Origin: Physcia stellaris
Lineage: Eukaryota; Ascomycota; Lecanoromycetes; Caliciales; Physciaceae
Assembly (NCBI GenBank): GCA_018902385.1
Contig: JABSSW010000006.1
Span: 620,001 to 684,000, forward strand
Direction: 5' to 3'
DNA: 64,000 nt
Within the stretch, counting starts at the first letter, position 1. Each line of letters starts with the position of its first letter. The notes beneath the pieces are model-generated. The model did not search any database and was not told the origin of the DNA. It saw nothing but the letters and a program-made list of their open reading frames with translations. Below, one piece after another: positions 41,500-55,490 of this stretch. The translations under genes and the position numbers were made by a program.

Positions 41500-44400
41500 T
41501 TGCAAAATTTCTACTCGTCATATCATGTTGCAAAAATTTCGAATTCGAACGATTTAACATTCATTGAAAACTGTTTTATTTACAGAAAATGAAAATCATT
41601 TAATATGATGAAACGATCATTTTTTTTGAATTTATTAATACATTCAATCATTTTTGTTTTTTTTGTCATCATGTTTGTCGTCGTCAAATTTTTCGTCATT
41701 GTTTTCGAAATTTTCGAAATCGTCGTCGTTTTTTTCGTTTTTTTCGTTATCGTTAAATATCTCGATAAAATGATCGATGATTTTGTTTTTGATCGCAATC
41801 GTATTTTTTTCTCGTTTTTCGCGATCGTCATTTTCACGATTTTCGCGATTTTTTTTTTTTTTTCGAGATTTTCGTTCGTTCGTAATTTTTTTTTCACGTG
41901 TAATCATCTTGACTCGTTTGTAACGAATTTTCATTGTTTGTTTCACGATTTCGAAATTCGAAACGTCACGTTTCGTAAATTTGACGATTTTTTTTTCAAT
42001 TTTTGTCATTGTATTTTTTTTATTTTGCGATTCACGAGATTTTTTTTTTGATTTTATTTTTTTCGATTCGTTGACGTTTAAAAAATCATTTATTTCAAAT
42101 ATCGAGTCTGAATCGAAAAAAAACGCGAACGACGAAATGCGATTGTTGCGATCATGAAAAATGTCGTCGAATTCAAAAAAATCGTCATCGAACATTTGTT
42201 CAATGCATCGATTGTGTCAAGAACAATATGTGAAAAAGTGTAAAAAACTTGATTCTAATTTTTCGGAAAAGTTCCGAAATATATACTGTAAAGTTATGAT
42301 GACAAATGATTTATTTTTCAACGACAAACACGTCTAGTTTTCAAATCTTGTCATTGACAATCGTCAAACAGATTTTCGCTCTTTAATCGATCAACTTTTA
42401 ACAATTTGTTTCAATCAAAATAGACGACATCGTCTCGATGTCAACAATGTTTTTTAATCATACAAAACAATATTCGTGTTGATATTTTTAATTCATCTTT
42501 TTTAGTTTTTGAAATCGATGAGAACGTCGCATCAAAATATCAGTTGCGATAATCGACGACGTGATTGAAATCAACGAAATGATAAAAAATGTGATCAGTT
42601 CGATTGTGATTGATTTTCGAATCAAAACAAATGTTTCGATGTTAAAAGTTAACGACGTTGTCGTGTTCGATTTACGTGAAATGACAATTGCGAATCGTTG
42701 ATTTGCTTGAGATTGACTGATTGTCGTTGATGAGCTAATTGCGAAAAGTTTTTTAATCAATGAGATGATTGCGAAAAATTTTGACGAAATGATAATCTTG
42801 ATCGATAAAGTGAAAAACTTATGCAAACGATTTGACAAAAACATCGTTAAACGCAACGCGTTTTCGTAATTCTGTACAAAATTTTGAACGTCATCGAGTT
42901 TTGATAGATTTCGTCACTCATCGTATTGTGATTTTCAATTTTTTCATTTGACAAGATATTCATCGTCACGACGTTTGATTTGACGTTTGTTAATAAGTTT
43001 TTCAATTTTTCATGATTTGACTCGATTCGTGTTTTTTTCAACGAAAACAAAATTTGATTGATTTGAGCGCGAACGATTGAAAAAATCGTTCATTGATGAA
43101 AAAACAAATTTCAATTGAATTACAAATAAAACAAAATGTATACGTCAGTGATTCGAAAATTTCAATCGATATGTCAGATTGTCAATCTTTTCAAAAATTT
43201 TGAAAAAATCGATATATTGTTGATTCAACTTTTTATCGAAAATTTCAATTGTCGATATGTTGTAATCATGATGCAATTTAATCAATGCATAATCGTCAAT
43301 TTTCATGAATAAAAATTGATGTTTGCGATCGTAATAGTATTTGTTGATCATTTGAGCGAATGCAATAACGTCAATTATTTCAAAACGAACACGAGTAATT
43401 GCATTGAAAAAAATTTTTGCGAAAGATTTTCGATTGTCAATTGCGTAAAATTTTTTCAAATCGTCGATGAAATCAAATGTAACGAATTGACGAAACATGT
43501 TCAAAAATTGCAACGAAATGAATTCGTAAAACGTCTCATTGAATGTCTTGTGAATAATGACAGAGTGAAAATTGTTGAAATGACGTTGCAATTTGAACAG
43601 TATTCTAAATTATTCAATTGAATTTTTCATTGTAATCAAATAAAATCGAAAAGCAATTTCAATCATTTGATTAGTTCGTTCGAATTGATCGTCAATTTGA
43701 AAATGATATGCAATCGAATAAAACAAACGAATTTCGAATCGTTTGAAAATCGCTGATCACATATCAGACAAAAACTTGCGATTTCGATTCGAAATTATAA
43801 TTTTTGATATATTTCAATCAACAACATTTAGTTTATCGATTAACGCGATTTTTCATTCAACGACAAATCAAATTTTTTTGTCGACAACGAGCGTGAATCG
43901 TTTCGTGAACTTGCAAATGACAAACATCGCGATATTCAGTTCGTCATCAAAAACAAATAAAATTAAAATGAAGTCAATGATGATTGTATGAAATGAAATC
44001 GACGAAATTAATATAAATTGTAACAAGTCATACGATGCGTGTTTTTTGATTTGATACATTTGACATTTCGAACAATGTTTCAGATAGTCACGCAAATAGC
44101 GAAACAAATCGCGAATATAATATGAAACGAACATTTTTTCGAAACATTTGACGTAATCGACATGTTCATCGTCATGAGTCAATCGCAAAATGTTTGATAC
44201 AACGAGATGAAAAATGCAAAAACGACGCGATTCGTAAACATAATCATCGATGATAAAATCATTTGAACGAAAAATCAAATCGTTTTTTCTTTTACAAAAA
44301 AATAGTTTTGCGACGTTTTCGTCGTCAACATTTAGTATTTGACTGATTTTTTGTCAATTCAAATCGATTTTGTAGTTTTCGAGTATTCGATTGCGAAAAT

Positions 44401-46148
44401 CTTTTTTCATTTCGACGAGTGAAATGATGAACAAAGCATCAAGTTCATTTTCATCAGAATTTTTGATCATTGACGCGTTGATATTATCATTGATTAAACG
44501 TGACAATGCGTCAAAAACGATGTGTTGTTTGTCTGATTTGTGTCGAATATCGAGATTGAAACGCTGAATATAATCTGAAACACGAACAAAACGAAAATTG
44601 AGTTTGTCAATTGAAATCGTTGTCATCGTAATTTGATTAGCAATGTCGAGTGCAAACTCGTGATCAATATAAACGATTGTTTTGTTTGACGAGATTTCGA
44701 CAATATGTTTTGTTTTCTTGAATATTCACACAATGTTTGTTATTTTCAATTCAATAAATCAATATTTTGTTTCGACATCGATAAATAGTCGATTAAAAAA
44801 AAATATCGACTTTATAACATGACGAAAAAAATATTTGCTTGACTCGAAAAAGATTTTTTTGACATAATATAACATGACATCGAAGTCGAACTTTTTGTTA
44901 ACATTCAAATCAATGAATAATTGACGTTTGAAATTCGAATGTATCAAATAAAAAAAATTTGTCAAAACGATTTGCAAAGCATCGAATGAAATCAATTTTT
45001 TTGCTGTAAAATGTTGTCGAAAAATAAACGCGTCTAACATTTTTTGCAATAGATTCGTTACGCAAAAATTTTGTTTTTTTGTTTTGTAATGATTTGAAAA
45101 TGTCAACATAATGAACGATGTAATCACGTAATCAATCAGTCAAATCAAAATACGTTTCGAACTGTCGAAAAATGCGAAAAAATCGAAACTTGACAATTGT
45201 TTTGAGTTTTTTCTCGAACGTGATTAGATCGAATGAATCAATTTTCTGATCGAGAAATGAAACTGATGAATAATTCAGAAAGATTTTGATAAACTTGATC
45301 GAAATGTTGTTTTTGTTTAACATTGAGAATATTTTGCGCAAATGAGTTTCGTGTTCGATTTTTGTACGAAAAAATATTACAATATCGTTCACATAAGTTT
45401 TGACAAAATGACGATATTCGCGAAACAGTCGATCAATTTGACGCTACACGTACGTCGATGAATTTTTGTAATTCATGACAATTACGTTGAAATTTTTCTG
45501 ATTTTTGTGATTGACAACAGTAAATTTGTGTCGATCATTTGAATGAATTCGTCATTGATAAAAGAAAATTGAACAATCAATAATTGATATGTAATCGCAA
45601 TTTCGCATTGCGATTATGATATTTGTTTGCAACGATAACGAATATGCGTCAAATTGCGTTATGACATTGAAATTTCTGATGTCTATAATTACACGATTTT
45701 TTTTTTCGTCGTCAACGTTTTTTCAAACGCAAAAACAAAAGTAAAAAAATGACGTTGATTGATTAATTCAAAACATTCGATCAATGCGATGCAAATCGTC
45801 GAAAATCTTGTCAATCAATTTTTTGTTCTTTGCATTCAAAAAATACATTTTTGTTTTTTTTGATACACGTTTTTTTCAATCATTTTTCAAAAATATTTTC
45901 ATTCAATTTTTTTTCGACATTTCGACAAAGTCGATATTCTGTCAGAACGTCGAAAATTTCTCAACAATTTTGACGAATGAGTTTAATTCGTCGAAATTAT
46001 AAACGATAACGTCGTTAAACAAAACGATTTCGATCAGCGAAATAAAAACGTTTGTCAAAAATTTTTCGAAATCGTTATCATCGATTTTGACTGTGAAAAT
46101 TTTTTGCAATTCAGCAATTGACATCGAAATTTGTGACAGAATGATTAC
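41500..46148 (-). mobile_element. Element B (fossil Ty3/gypsy), left piece with RT, RNase H and integrase
   Basis: This is the 3' half of an old Ty3/gypsy copy on the minus strand. Reading right to left there are reverse transcriptase remnants (about 46.1-45.1 kb), RNase H (about 45.1-44.35 kb; HKSDKQHIVFDALSRL), the integrase zinc-binding region (about 44.2-43.9 kb; HCSKCQMYQIKKH) and the integrase C-terminal region (about 43.5-43.15 kb; FAQMINKYYYDRKHQFLFMK). This is the Metaviridae order RT-RH-IN. To the left follow a non-conserved tail and a Lys-rich stretch. The LTR at this end cannot be fixed because its partner is not in the window. The copy is broken many times (dozens). Element A is inserted at 46,148/52,782. 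Confidence 0.75.
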
Positions 46149-46468
46149 TGTAAGAAATAAGAATTCAGAATTTTCGAAAGTGCGATTCGCATCTCGTCAA
46201 GCAATTCGATTATCGAAATTCGAATGATTTCGGAAAAAATCAGTCTCAATCATTTTACAACTCGGTCAACGATAAACTCAACAAGTTCATATTTTCAGTC
46301 GAAGTCGATCGGATTCGTACGATTGAGCAAATAAAATGTAAATAAAAAGCAATTGCAAAACGTGATCTGTTCTGTAGCGATTAATAAATCAATATATTAC
46401 ATTTCAAGCTATACATTTTTGATGTCAATAATTCATTAGACTATACTATTTCTAATACGAGTTTTACA
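46149..46468 (+). repeat. 5' LTR of element A
   Basis: A 320-bp direct repeat of 52,462-52,781. It starts TGTAAGAAATAAG and ends GAGTTTTACA. The target duplication ATTAC precedes it. Confidence 0.93.
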
Positions 46469-49400
46469 TTTTAATCGTTATCGTATATTTCAGAATGATG
46501 TCGCTCGTGTATATTTAACAGAACACAGTTTTGTTGTTTCGCATATCATCATGTCGAGTTTTGATAATGATTTGTTTTTTGAATTTGTCGAAAATGTTGA
46601 TTTATTTCTTTGATTGACTTATTACAAACAACAAATCGAAAAAGATCACAAGAAAAAAATCAGATTCAAAGTTCGAATTGTCGAACGTTCGAAATTTGCA
46701 ATCATTATTTCATTTGTTTCTATTTCATTTATTTTTGTTTCTGATTTTGTCTGAAAATTTTTCGTCATGAAAATCATCGAGGCGATATCGAATCAATATG
46801 AAAAAGAAAATTACAAAAAGTGAAAAAAATATTGCAAACAAATGAAAAATCAATTCACGCAAAACAACGTGAATCACATGATTCAATTTTCGAATTTAAT
46901 CAAAATCGCATATGTTGATACTTATTTTAAGTCAGATAGCAATGCGAACAAATTTTGAAACGCAAAAATCGATTTTCATTCAGACAAACAATACATTTGA
47001 ATCGAATTCAAAATTTTTTTGAAAAGCGATATCGAGCGAGCAATCACGTTGCAACAAGATTTTTTGAAAAAATATCGCAAGCACAAACAAAGTCACAATC
47101 AATCGATTAAAAATTACAATGTCGAACGAATAAATATGTTTGTTGAATTGAAATTCGAATTCAAATTCACGAAAGCAGTGAAATTCAACGATTTTCGTGA
47201 CGAATTACGTTTGAAATTTCGCTGCATGTTTTTTAAGAAAAAAAAAATTTTCACAAAGACGAAGTTGTTTGAACGATTCAAGCGTATGAAAAACGCTCAA
47301 ATTTTGAAAAAAAAACTCAAAAATTTCAAAAAACGTAAAATTTCGTTCGATATTGACAATTTTGAAAACGAAAACGAAAAGCTCAAGATTGCGAAATTTA
47401 AAAATAAAAAAATCAAAAATATTAACAAAATCAATTCGAATCACGAGTCAATCAAGTCGAAAAATATTCGAATGTATCGTTGATTCGTTAGCGAATTCAA
47501 AAAAATTCAGAACAAAAATAATTGTATAAATTGTGACAAATCAAATCATCAAATCGAGATTTGCACAAACAAGAAAAACAAGATCATTTTCGTTGATTAA
47601 ATTTTTGAGCAATCAAAAAATTAATCGATTTGATGATTTTCGTTCAAATCGTTAAAAAGAAAAAATTTTCGAATTCTGATTTCGATACGTCGTTTTTTTC
47701 AGACATGAGCAAAAATCATGTTAACAAAAAAAAAAAACGACGCAAAAAATTTAGAAAATTTGTGATTCGTAAATGCGTTAAAATCAAAATTAACATACAG
47801 AACAAAAATCAAATCTGAAACGAATCGAAAGCAATATTCGATACAAAGACGAAAATTAATTTGATAAATCATGTTTATGCGAAAAAGTTCGATTTTCGTC
47901 GTTTCGAAATTTTAAATTGTGATGCAATAACAGTTGACAATCATCGTTTGAAAACATATGACGTTTATTTCGTACAACTCGAAATGTCAGACGTCAAAAA
48001 AATCAATCGTTTTTTCGAAAAATCGTTTCTGATCGTGAATTTGAATTGAAATTTAACGTTAAACATGTTTTGAATACAACTTTCGAAAGTCAAAATGAAT
48101 TAAAACGACGACAATATCAAGACTTGACGTTGCAAGAAAAAACATTTCATTTTCACGACGAATCGTATCGAAAACATCGAATCAAAACAATTGATCATAA
48201 ACGTCATCGATAACGAAGTTGAGACGTATTTCATGTTCGTACGAATGTATATTGACAAGCAATTCGACATGCATGAAATGCACGTTTCAAAACGAATTCA
48301 AATAGAATTTGTCTTGATTGAAATGAAAGAAAAATTCGATGTCAAGATCACGCTTTTCGATATTTTGAAGACGTATGAAAAATTCGATAGCGAAAATAAA
48401 ATTTACGAATTATCGAATCATGATTCAGACGATCATGCTATTGATTTAAAAAAAAACAAAAAATCGTCGCATGAATCAATTTATTTTTTATTTGAAAATG
48501 AATTTCGAGTATTACGTGTTTACATCGAGAAACATTTAATTAACGATTTCATTCGATTTTCACAGTTTTTTGCAAAAGCGTTCATCTTGTTCGTCAAGAA
48601 AAAGAACGATAATTTACGTTTATGTGTGAATTACAAAAGTCTTAATGTTTTCACGATAAAGAATAAATATTTTTTATCGTTAATCGATGAGAATTTAGAT
48701 AAATTCAGCAAAATCGTCAAGTATATCAACATCGATTTGATTGTTGTTTATCATCGATTGCGTATCAAGTATGAAAACGAATGAAAAACAGCTTTTCGTA
48801 TTCGATATGATCATTTCGAATATAACGTATTTTTTTTCGATTTCATTAACGTTTCGACGACGTTTCAAGATTTTATCAATCGAATTCTGACGATTCGTTT
48901 CGATATTAACGTCATAATATATCTGAACGATATAGTAATTTACTCGATGAACGTCGAAATTCATGTCGACGATGTCAAATGAATTTTTGATCGTTTTAAA
49001 AAAAATAAGCTATATATTGTTTTTGAGAAATGCAAATGATTCGTTGACGAAATAAATTTTCTTGAGTTCGTTGTTTCATTCAAAGAAATACGAATGCAAA
49101 ACAAGAAAATCGAAATTATTCAACAATGATTTGTATTTCGCAACGTTTTCGACATCATGCAATTTTTCGACATCGCTAATTTTTATCGACGATTCATTAA
49201 ATATTTCAATAAAATTGCTGAATTTTTGATCGTTATGCTAAAAAAATCGCAAAAATTACGAAAGAATATTCGTAAACGCAAACGAAATCAAAGTCGAAAT
49301 CGCAACAAATTTTCGAATATTCACATTTTTTTGATCAGTGAAACGTTGAAAATTTTCAAGCGATTTCGCAAAACATTTATCGAAACATCAATTTTACGTC

Positions 49401-52400
49401 ATTTCGATTTCGAACGTGTTATTCGAATCGAAATCGACGCATTCGACAAAATTATCGAAGTCATTTTATGTCAACAAAACGACGAAAATCATTGACATTT
49501 TGTTGCGTATTTTTCACGCAAGATGATTTCGATCGAATGCAATTACGAAATTCATGACAAAAAGTTGTTGATTATTGTGATTTCGTTCAAACAATGAAAA
49601 CACTATTTCGAGAACGCAAAGAAGCAAATTTTTGTTTTTATTGATTATCGCAATTTGAAACAGTTTATGATCACAATTAGATTGTCGTCACGTCAAATTC
49701 GATGAATTCAAAAATTGAATCGATATAATTTTTTAATCGATTATCGTCTCGATAACAAGAATTTTGTTGACGAATTTTCAAGACGACTTGATCACATGAT
49801 GATTATTGAGAAAAACGTCGAAAGCAATCGTCAAATTTTGAAACAATTGCAAAAATCATTGATCGCAAACTCGAAACGTTTCGAAAAAATGCGAATAAAT
49901 GCGATCAAAGTCATGAGTGCGATGCATGTCATGAGACGATTCATGAATGCGATGCATAACATGAAACGTCGATCGCATTTAAATGATTCAAAAAATATCG
50001 AATCAATCAGCGTTGTTTCAAAAACATTTGATTCAAAAAATTCAAAACGAAATCGAATTTCAATCAACGTTGTTTCGAAAACACTCGATTCAGAAAATTC
50101 AAGAAATTTGAAACATTCGATTGAACAGAAGTCAAACGTGACACTCATAAAATGAAAAATTTTTGTGTTAAAATCAGCGATTGTATTTGAGTGCGCAATA
50201 CATAAAGTTCGAATACAGATTGCTTTACGAAAAAAGACGACATATAACGACGAGTCAACATTTTCATTGTTGAATTTCGTTCGAGATTTGATCGATAAAA
50301 ATCAATTCGTTTCTGAAATATGTCGAAAATTAATTATTTCGAGAACAGAAACAAATCATTGACAGCACAAAAATGAACTTTTGTATTACGACGATGTCGT
50401 TTACATTTCAGAAAATTTGCGTAAAAACGTTATTCGTGCACATCACGATAATTCGTTCGTTGATCATTTCGACATCGAACGAACGTTGAAATTGATACGT
50501 CGAAAATACTATTGATCGAATCAGAATTTTATCGAAATTTTTGAAATGCGACAACAAGTCAAGAAACATTATAAAACATGCGTCGTTTGCAAACGAAACA
50601 AAATTGCACGACACAAATCATACGACGAATTCTTTTTTTTTTCGATTTTTGAATTTAAGTGAATTGATTTCTTCATGAATTTCGTGACAGAACTTTTTTC
50701 AAATAGAACGTGAAATGAAGCGATTTACAATTCGATTTTAATGATTGTGAATCGTTTAACGAAAATGATTCATTACATATCAATGATTAAGACGATTTTC
50801 GCAAAAAATTTGATCGAAATTTTATTTCGCGAAGTCATTCGATTTCACGATTTTTTTTCGTCAATTGTTATCGACAAAAATTTTATTTTCACATTCAAGT
50901 ACAACGATGCGCTGTGTTACGTTTTGAAAATCAAGCGTAAATTGTCAATCGTTTTTCATTTTCAAATCGATGAACAAATCGAACGAATGAACAGCGTCAT
51001 GAAACAGTTTTTTCGCGTTTTCGTCAATTTCGAACAGAATGACTGAATAAAGTTGTTGTTCATGATCGAATTCGTTTACAACAACAGCAAACACGCATTC
51101 ACAGACATTTTTTCGTTCGAAATTATGTTTGAATATTCGTTTCGCATGTTTTTCGAAAAAACATGAAACAAAAAAATTAAATTCAAATTCGCAAAGAAAC
51201 ACGTTGAACATTTAATTGAGCTATTTCGAATATTGAAAGACAATTTACTCGTGACACAACAACAACAGACGATGTACAAGAACGAGCGCACGAAATCAAT
51301 GTCATACAACGTCGAAAATTACGTGAATTTGAACGATAAAAACATCAAAATTAAGCGAAACAAAAAACTGAAATGAAAATTTTTTGAATCATTTCAAATT
51401 CTAAAAATTATAGAAAATCAAGTTTATCGTTTAGATTTATTCAAACGCTGACGCATTCACGACGTTTTTCACGTTTTTTTTCTAAAAAAATTCAATGCTA
51501 AGAAAAAAAAAAAACATACGTCACATTCTTTTGAATTTTCGTATCAAACTGAAAATATGAACTCGACGAAAACATGAAAGTGAAAATCACGAAGAAATTT
51601 TATGAAATCGAAATCATTAAAAATAGCAAGATTTTCAAAGCAGATGAAATTTCAAACAAATTTTACAACGAATTCGGTTTTTATTATCTGATAAAGTGAA
51701 AAAATTATGAAAACGCGATTTGGAAATTTGCATCGTTTGTTAAGCATTTTCGAAAGATTTTGCGACAATTTCACAACGAAAATTCAAAGAAATTTGATGT
51801 CAATAAGAAAACAAATCATCGAAAGTCACGAAAAAAATAAGTTGAAATATTTATTGCATGCTAACACATTTTCGTTTTCAAAAAGATTTTGTGTGTTATT
51901 TACTGTCTAGAATTTACGACGCATGAAAAATTGAATTGTGTCAAAAACATTTTCAGAAATTGTTGTTCGATTTGATCGAACGATAAATCGTTGAATAGAA
52001 AATGTGAAATGAAATCAAAAAAGATTTCGAAATTTGAATATCAATGCGATCGCGATTAATGAACGTTTATCGCATTACACATTTTTTCATGATATCGATG
52101 CTGATATTCGGAATAAAAAAATGAAAAAATGAAAAAATGTTCGAATTCAGAATTTTTTGTCAACAAATCAATTGTCAGTCATCATATCGAAAATTGTGAA
52201 TTGTACGAAGTCAAACATTCGATCATGAAAGCAGCAAACAATTGATTCATCAAACTATGTTTTTTTTGAAACATTCAAGAAAATGTTTTTTCAGATTTTT
52301 AACGCAGACTGATTATCGAATTCGAAACAAAATATTTCGAGATGCGAAAATCACGATTATAATGATTTTTCAAATCGATGCAAAACAAAACAAGCAAAAT

Positions 52401-52461
52401 ACGTCAGAATTTTTGTTAGCATGTTGATTTCAAGAAATTTCGATGCTAAAAAAAAAACGTA

Positions 52462-52781
52462 TGTAAGAAATAAGAATTCAGAATTTTCGAAAGTGCGATT
52501 CGTATTTCGTCAAGCAATTCGATTATCGAAATTCGAATGATTTCGAAAAAAATCAATTTCAATCATTTTACAATTCGATCAACGATAAATTCAACAAACT
52601 CATATTTTCAGTCGAAATCGATCGAATTCGTACGATTGAACAAATAAAATGTAAATAAAAAGCAATTGCAAAACGTAGTCTGTTCTGTAACGATTAGTAA
52701 ATCAATATATTACATTTCAAATTATACATTTCTGATGTCAATAATTCATTAAATTATACTATTTCTAGTACGAGTTTTACA
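52462..52781 (+). repeat. 3' LTR of element A
   Basis: The partner of 46,149-46,468, equal in length with about two dozen differences, nearly all transitions. The target duplication ATTAC follows it at 52,782-52,786. Confidence 0.93.
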
Positions 52782-52786
52782 ATTAC

Positions 52787-55303
52787 AGACGATGTGACGA
52801 TTGATGTTTGTGACAAAATGATTAACAACAATGAGATAACAAACGTAATCGAAAAGTTATTATCGATTGCAGCAACGACGACGTAAATCACGACGCAAAC
52901 GAAAATGAATTTTTTGAATCAATCATTTTTGTGAATGAATTTTGATTTTTTGACGATCAAATATTTGACATTTTTATCGTCGATATCGATATGAAAATCA
53001 CTGAAAAAATCAATTTCGAATATTTTGTTTAATCGGAAATTTCGAAAAATCATGATTGGAAATTTTTTATCGTTGCGTACAACAATAAATTTGATAAACG
53101 CGTCAACGAAATGTGCATACAAAATGAAATTGAAATTGTCATTCGATTCAAACAAGAAATTTTTTGTAATCGACAATTTAACATGATGAACGACGACGAT
53201 CATCTCGACATGTGACGAAATGATTGTAATTTTTTTGAAATGAACAAATCGTTGAATCGTCAACTTGAAAAAACGTATTTTCAATGATATGATTATGTCG
53301 ATATTATTTATCATTGCGTGTTTTTTAGTCATGTCGATAGCGAAATTTTCGAATTCAATGATATCATTGTTTAAAAACATGTTAATTTTCAAATTGTCGA
53401 CAAAATGAATTTCGCGTCTGAATAACGACGTGATTTTTTGATCATTTTTTGTATCAGATTTGTGAATATCACATATGACATATTTTCAGTTTTCATGTCG
53501 ATTAATGTTTAGATCACGAATTTGAAATAACGAAATCATGATACGAATTGAAATATTGAATGTTTGTGTTTTGAAGAAATTTCGATTCATAAATGAAACG
53601 TTAACATCGATGTTCAAACACACGTTTTCTGACACGACGATTACGACAAGTGAAATTTTGATTTTGACGTAATTTCAGTCACGAAATTCGTATTTCGTGT
53701 CAATATCTGCGAACGAGTCGACGTTAAAACGAATAATGATAAATTCAGACGAAATAAATGAATTCGTAAATTCAACAAACGTGACGATTTTCGACTGATT
53801 AAATTCGTTGATTTTTTTCGTAACATCGATTGTAAATGAGTTGACATTTTTGACAAAATAGATTTCGACGTCGTTAAAAAATTTCGATTTTTTTGAAAAA
53901 ATCAAATTACAGTCAGCACGAAAATGACGATGTAATTCGTTGTTAAATGTGAAAACTTTTTTACATCGACAACAATGAAATAACGATGACTTGATCATTA
54001 TTATTGACGCAATGAAATTGACGAAAATTTCATTTTTTTGATTTGAATTGTAATAATTCAAATTTTCGTTTTCAATATAATAATTCTCATGTTTTTCATT
54101 GTGAAAATCTTTTACAAATTTTTTTTTTTCGTTGTTATTTTGATCGACAACAAAAATTTTAATTTTGTCATCACGATTGTCAAATTCGTTTCGATTATTT
54201 TGTTTTGTGTCGTTTGTTAGTCGACGTTGTGATTAATTTTTGAATTTGAAATTTGACGCGTTTTCGAAAATCAATTGCAAAAATTGTTTGTCAATTGACA
54301 AAACAAAAACGACAAATGTTTTTTGAAATGCGTTTGAAAATTGATATTGAAATTTCTGATATTTTTGATAAACATTATTTTGAAACGTCGAATTCTGATA
54401 TTGATATGAGTTGTAATTTGATGATGATCAATACTCATACGAAAAATAAAAAAATTGAAAATCGTCAACGTCAAATTGCTGTTGATAGTCGTTTTGTCGT
54501 TCACGATTTTGTTTATTGATTTGACGTTGTTTATCGATTTGATCAGAATTAGAATTGACATGTTGAATAAATCTATGAACAATCATTTTTTGTCAGATAT
54601 TAATTTTGACGTCAAGTGAATCGAAAAATGAAATAAGAATGATAATCGTGATTGATTCAGATATTTGCATTTTGAAATTAAAATTCAAATTATTTCACGT
54701 CATAATTAGTTGATTGTAAATAGAATTGAATTCGACGATTTTAAAATGACGCATGATGTTTTGCACGTAAATTTTAAACGTTTTATCATTGCGAACATTT
54801 TGCATAATGTATTTTTCAATTTGCAAATTTTTGAGAATTTGTGAATCACGTTTTTTGAATCGACGAATCAAATCACGACATCATTGATTCATTGATGCAT
54901 CACGAAACATATTTTTCTTAATTTCATTTAGTTTCAGTGAATGTCAGATGAAAACATCGTCACGTAAACATTCGACAATGAATTCACGCATTTTGTGATC
55001 AAACGAATTCTTTTTCAAATTTTTAAATTTGTCAATAAAAACAAATACATTTTTGTAATAAATATGTCGATCAACGTTGACAATGACATTTTTGTTCTTG
55101 TCATTCTCACGACGAAAATCAAAGAAATCGATATTTTTTGAATTTTTCAAAATTGATTTCTCGTCATCAGCATCAATCGCAATTTTATTCGAAAAATCAA
55201 AATCAAAATTAAAAAAACGTCGATCATCACGTTCGTTGTTATTTTCGATGTTATTTTGCTGAAAACGTTAAAGTTGTGTTGTAAAGTCGACAGATGTTTG
55301 AAT
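52787..55303 (-). mobile_element. Element B, middle piece (gag part, finger segment, protease part)
   Basis: Sequence between elements A and D continues element B on the minus strand. It contains the later part of gag (about 55.15-54.9 kb; VDRHIYYKNVFVFIDKFKN, like the gag region of other fungal gypsy elements), a segment with a C2H2 finger (CCRCKKVFTFNNELHRHF, about 53.91-53.97 kb) and protease-like remnants (about 53.4-52.9 kb). It is broken many times. Confidence 0.65.
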
Positions 55304-55308
55304 AACGA

Positions 55309-55490
55309 TGTAAGATGTCATGCAATGATATGAATAAACAACAGAATTCTAGATTGCAAAACTAACTATGAAAATCTGACAGAACATATGTAGATGATTT
55401 GATCATAACGAAATCCGAGCTCGAATTCCGATGTGATAAGATAAAAATTCAAACATTTATCAGAAATCAACACATAATACGCTCGTCACA
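55309..55490 (-). repeat. 3' LTR of element D (left side)
   Basis: A 182-bp direct repeat of 57,869-58,050, running TGTAAGATGTCATG to GCTCGTCACA on the plus strand. The target duplication AACGA lies just to its left. Confidence 0.9.

Larger units (their letters stand above)
46149..52781 (+). mobile_element. Element A: full-length fossil Ty3/gypsy LTR retrotransposon
   Basis: A 6.6-kb element with 320-bp LTRs at both ends beginning TG and ending CA, bounded by a perfect 5-base target duplication ATTAC (46,144-46,148 and 52,782-52,786). Parts in order are gag (about 46.5-47.5 kb) ending in a CX2CX4HX4C knuckle (CINCDKSNHQIEIC), protease (about 47.85-48.05 kb), reverse transcriptase (about 48.5-49.2 kb; NDNLRLCVNYKSLN), RNase H (about 49.4-49.8 kb) and integrase (about 50.3-51.3 kb). 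An A-rich tract precedes the 3' LTR. The protease-RT-RH-IN order makes it Ty3/gypsy. It is heavily mutated with dozens of breaks and cannot be active. The LTRs differ by about 7 percent, nearly all transitions, so the divergence reflects RIP-like mutation and not simple age. It inserted into element B. Confidence 0.9.

Noticed and set aside
41605-42051. 148-residue Phe/Val/Ile-rich plus-strand frame that looks like a membrane protein
   Set aside because: It is the complement of a Lys/Glu/Asp-rich minus-strand stretch and arises from AT-rich composition.
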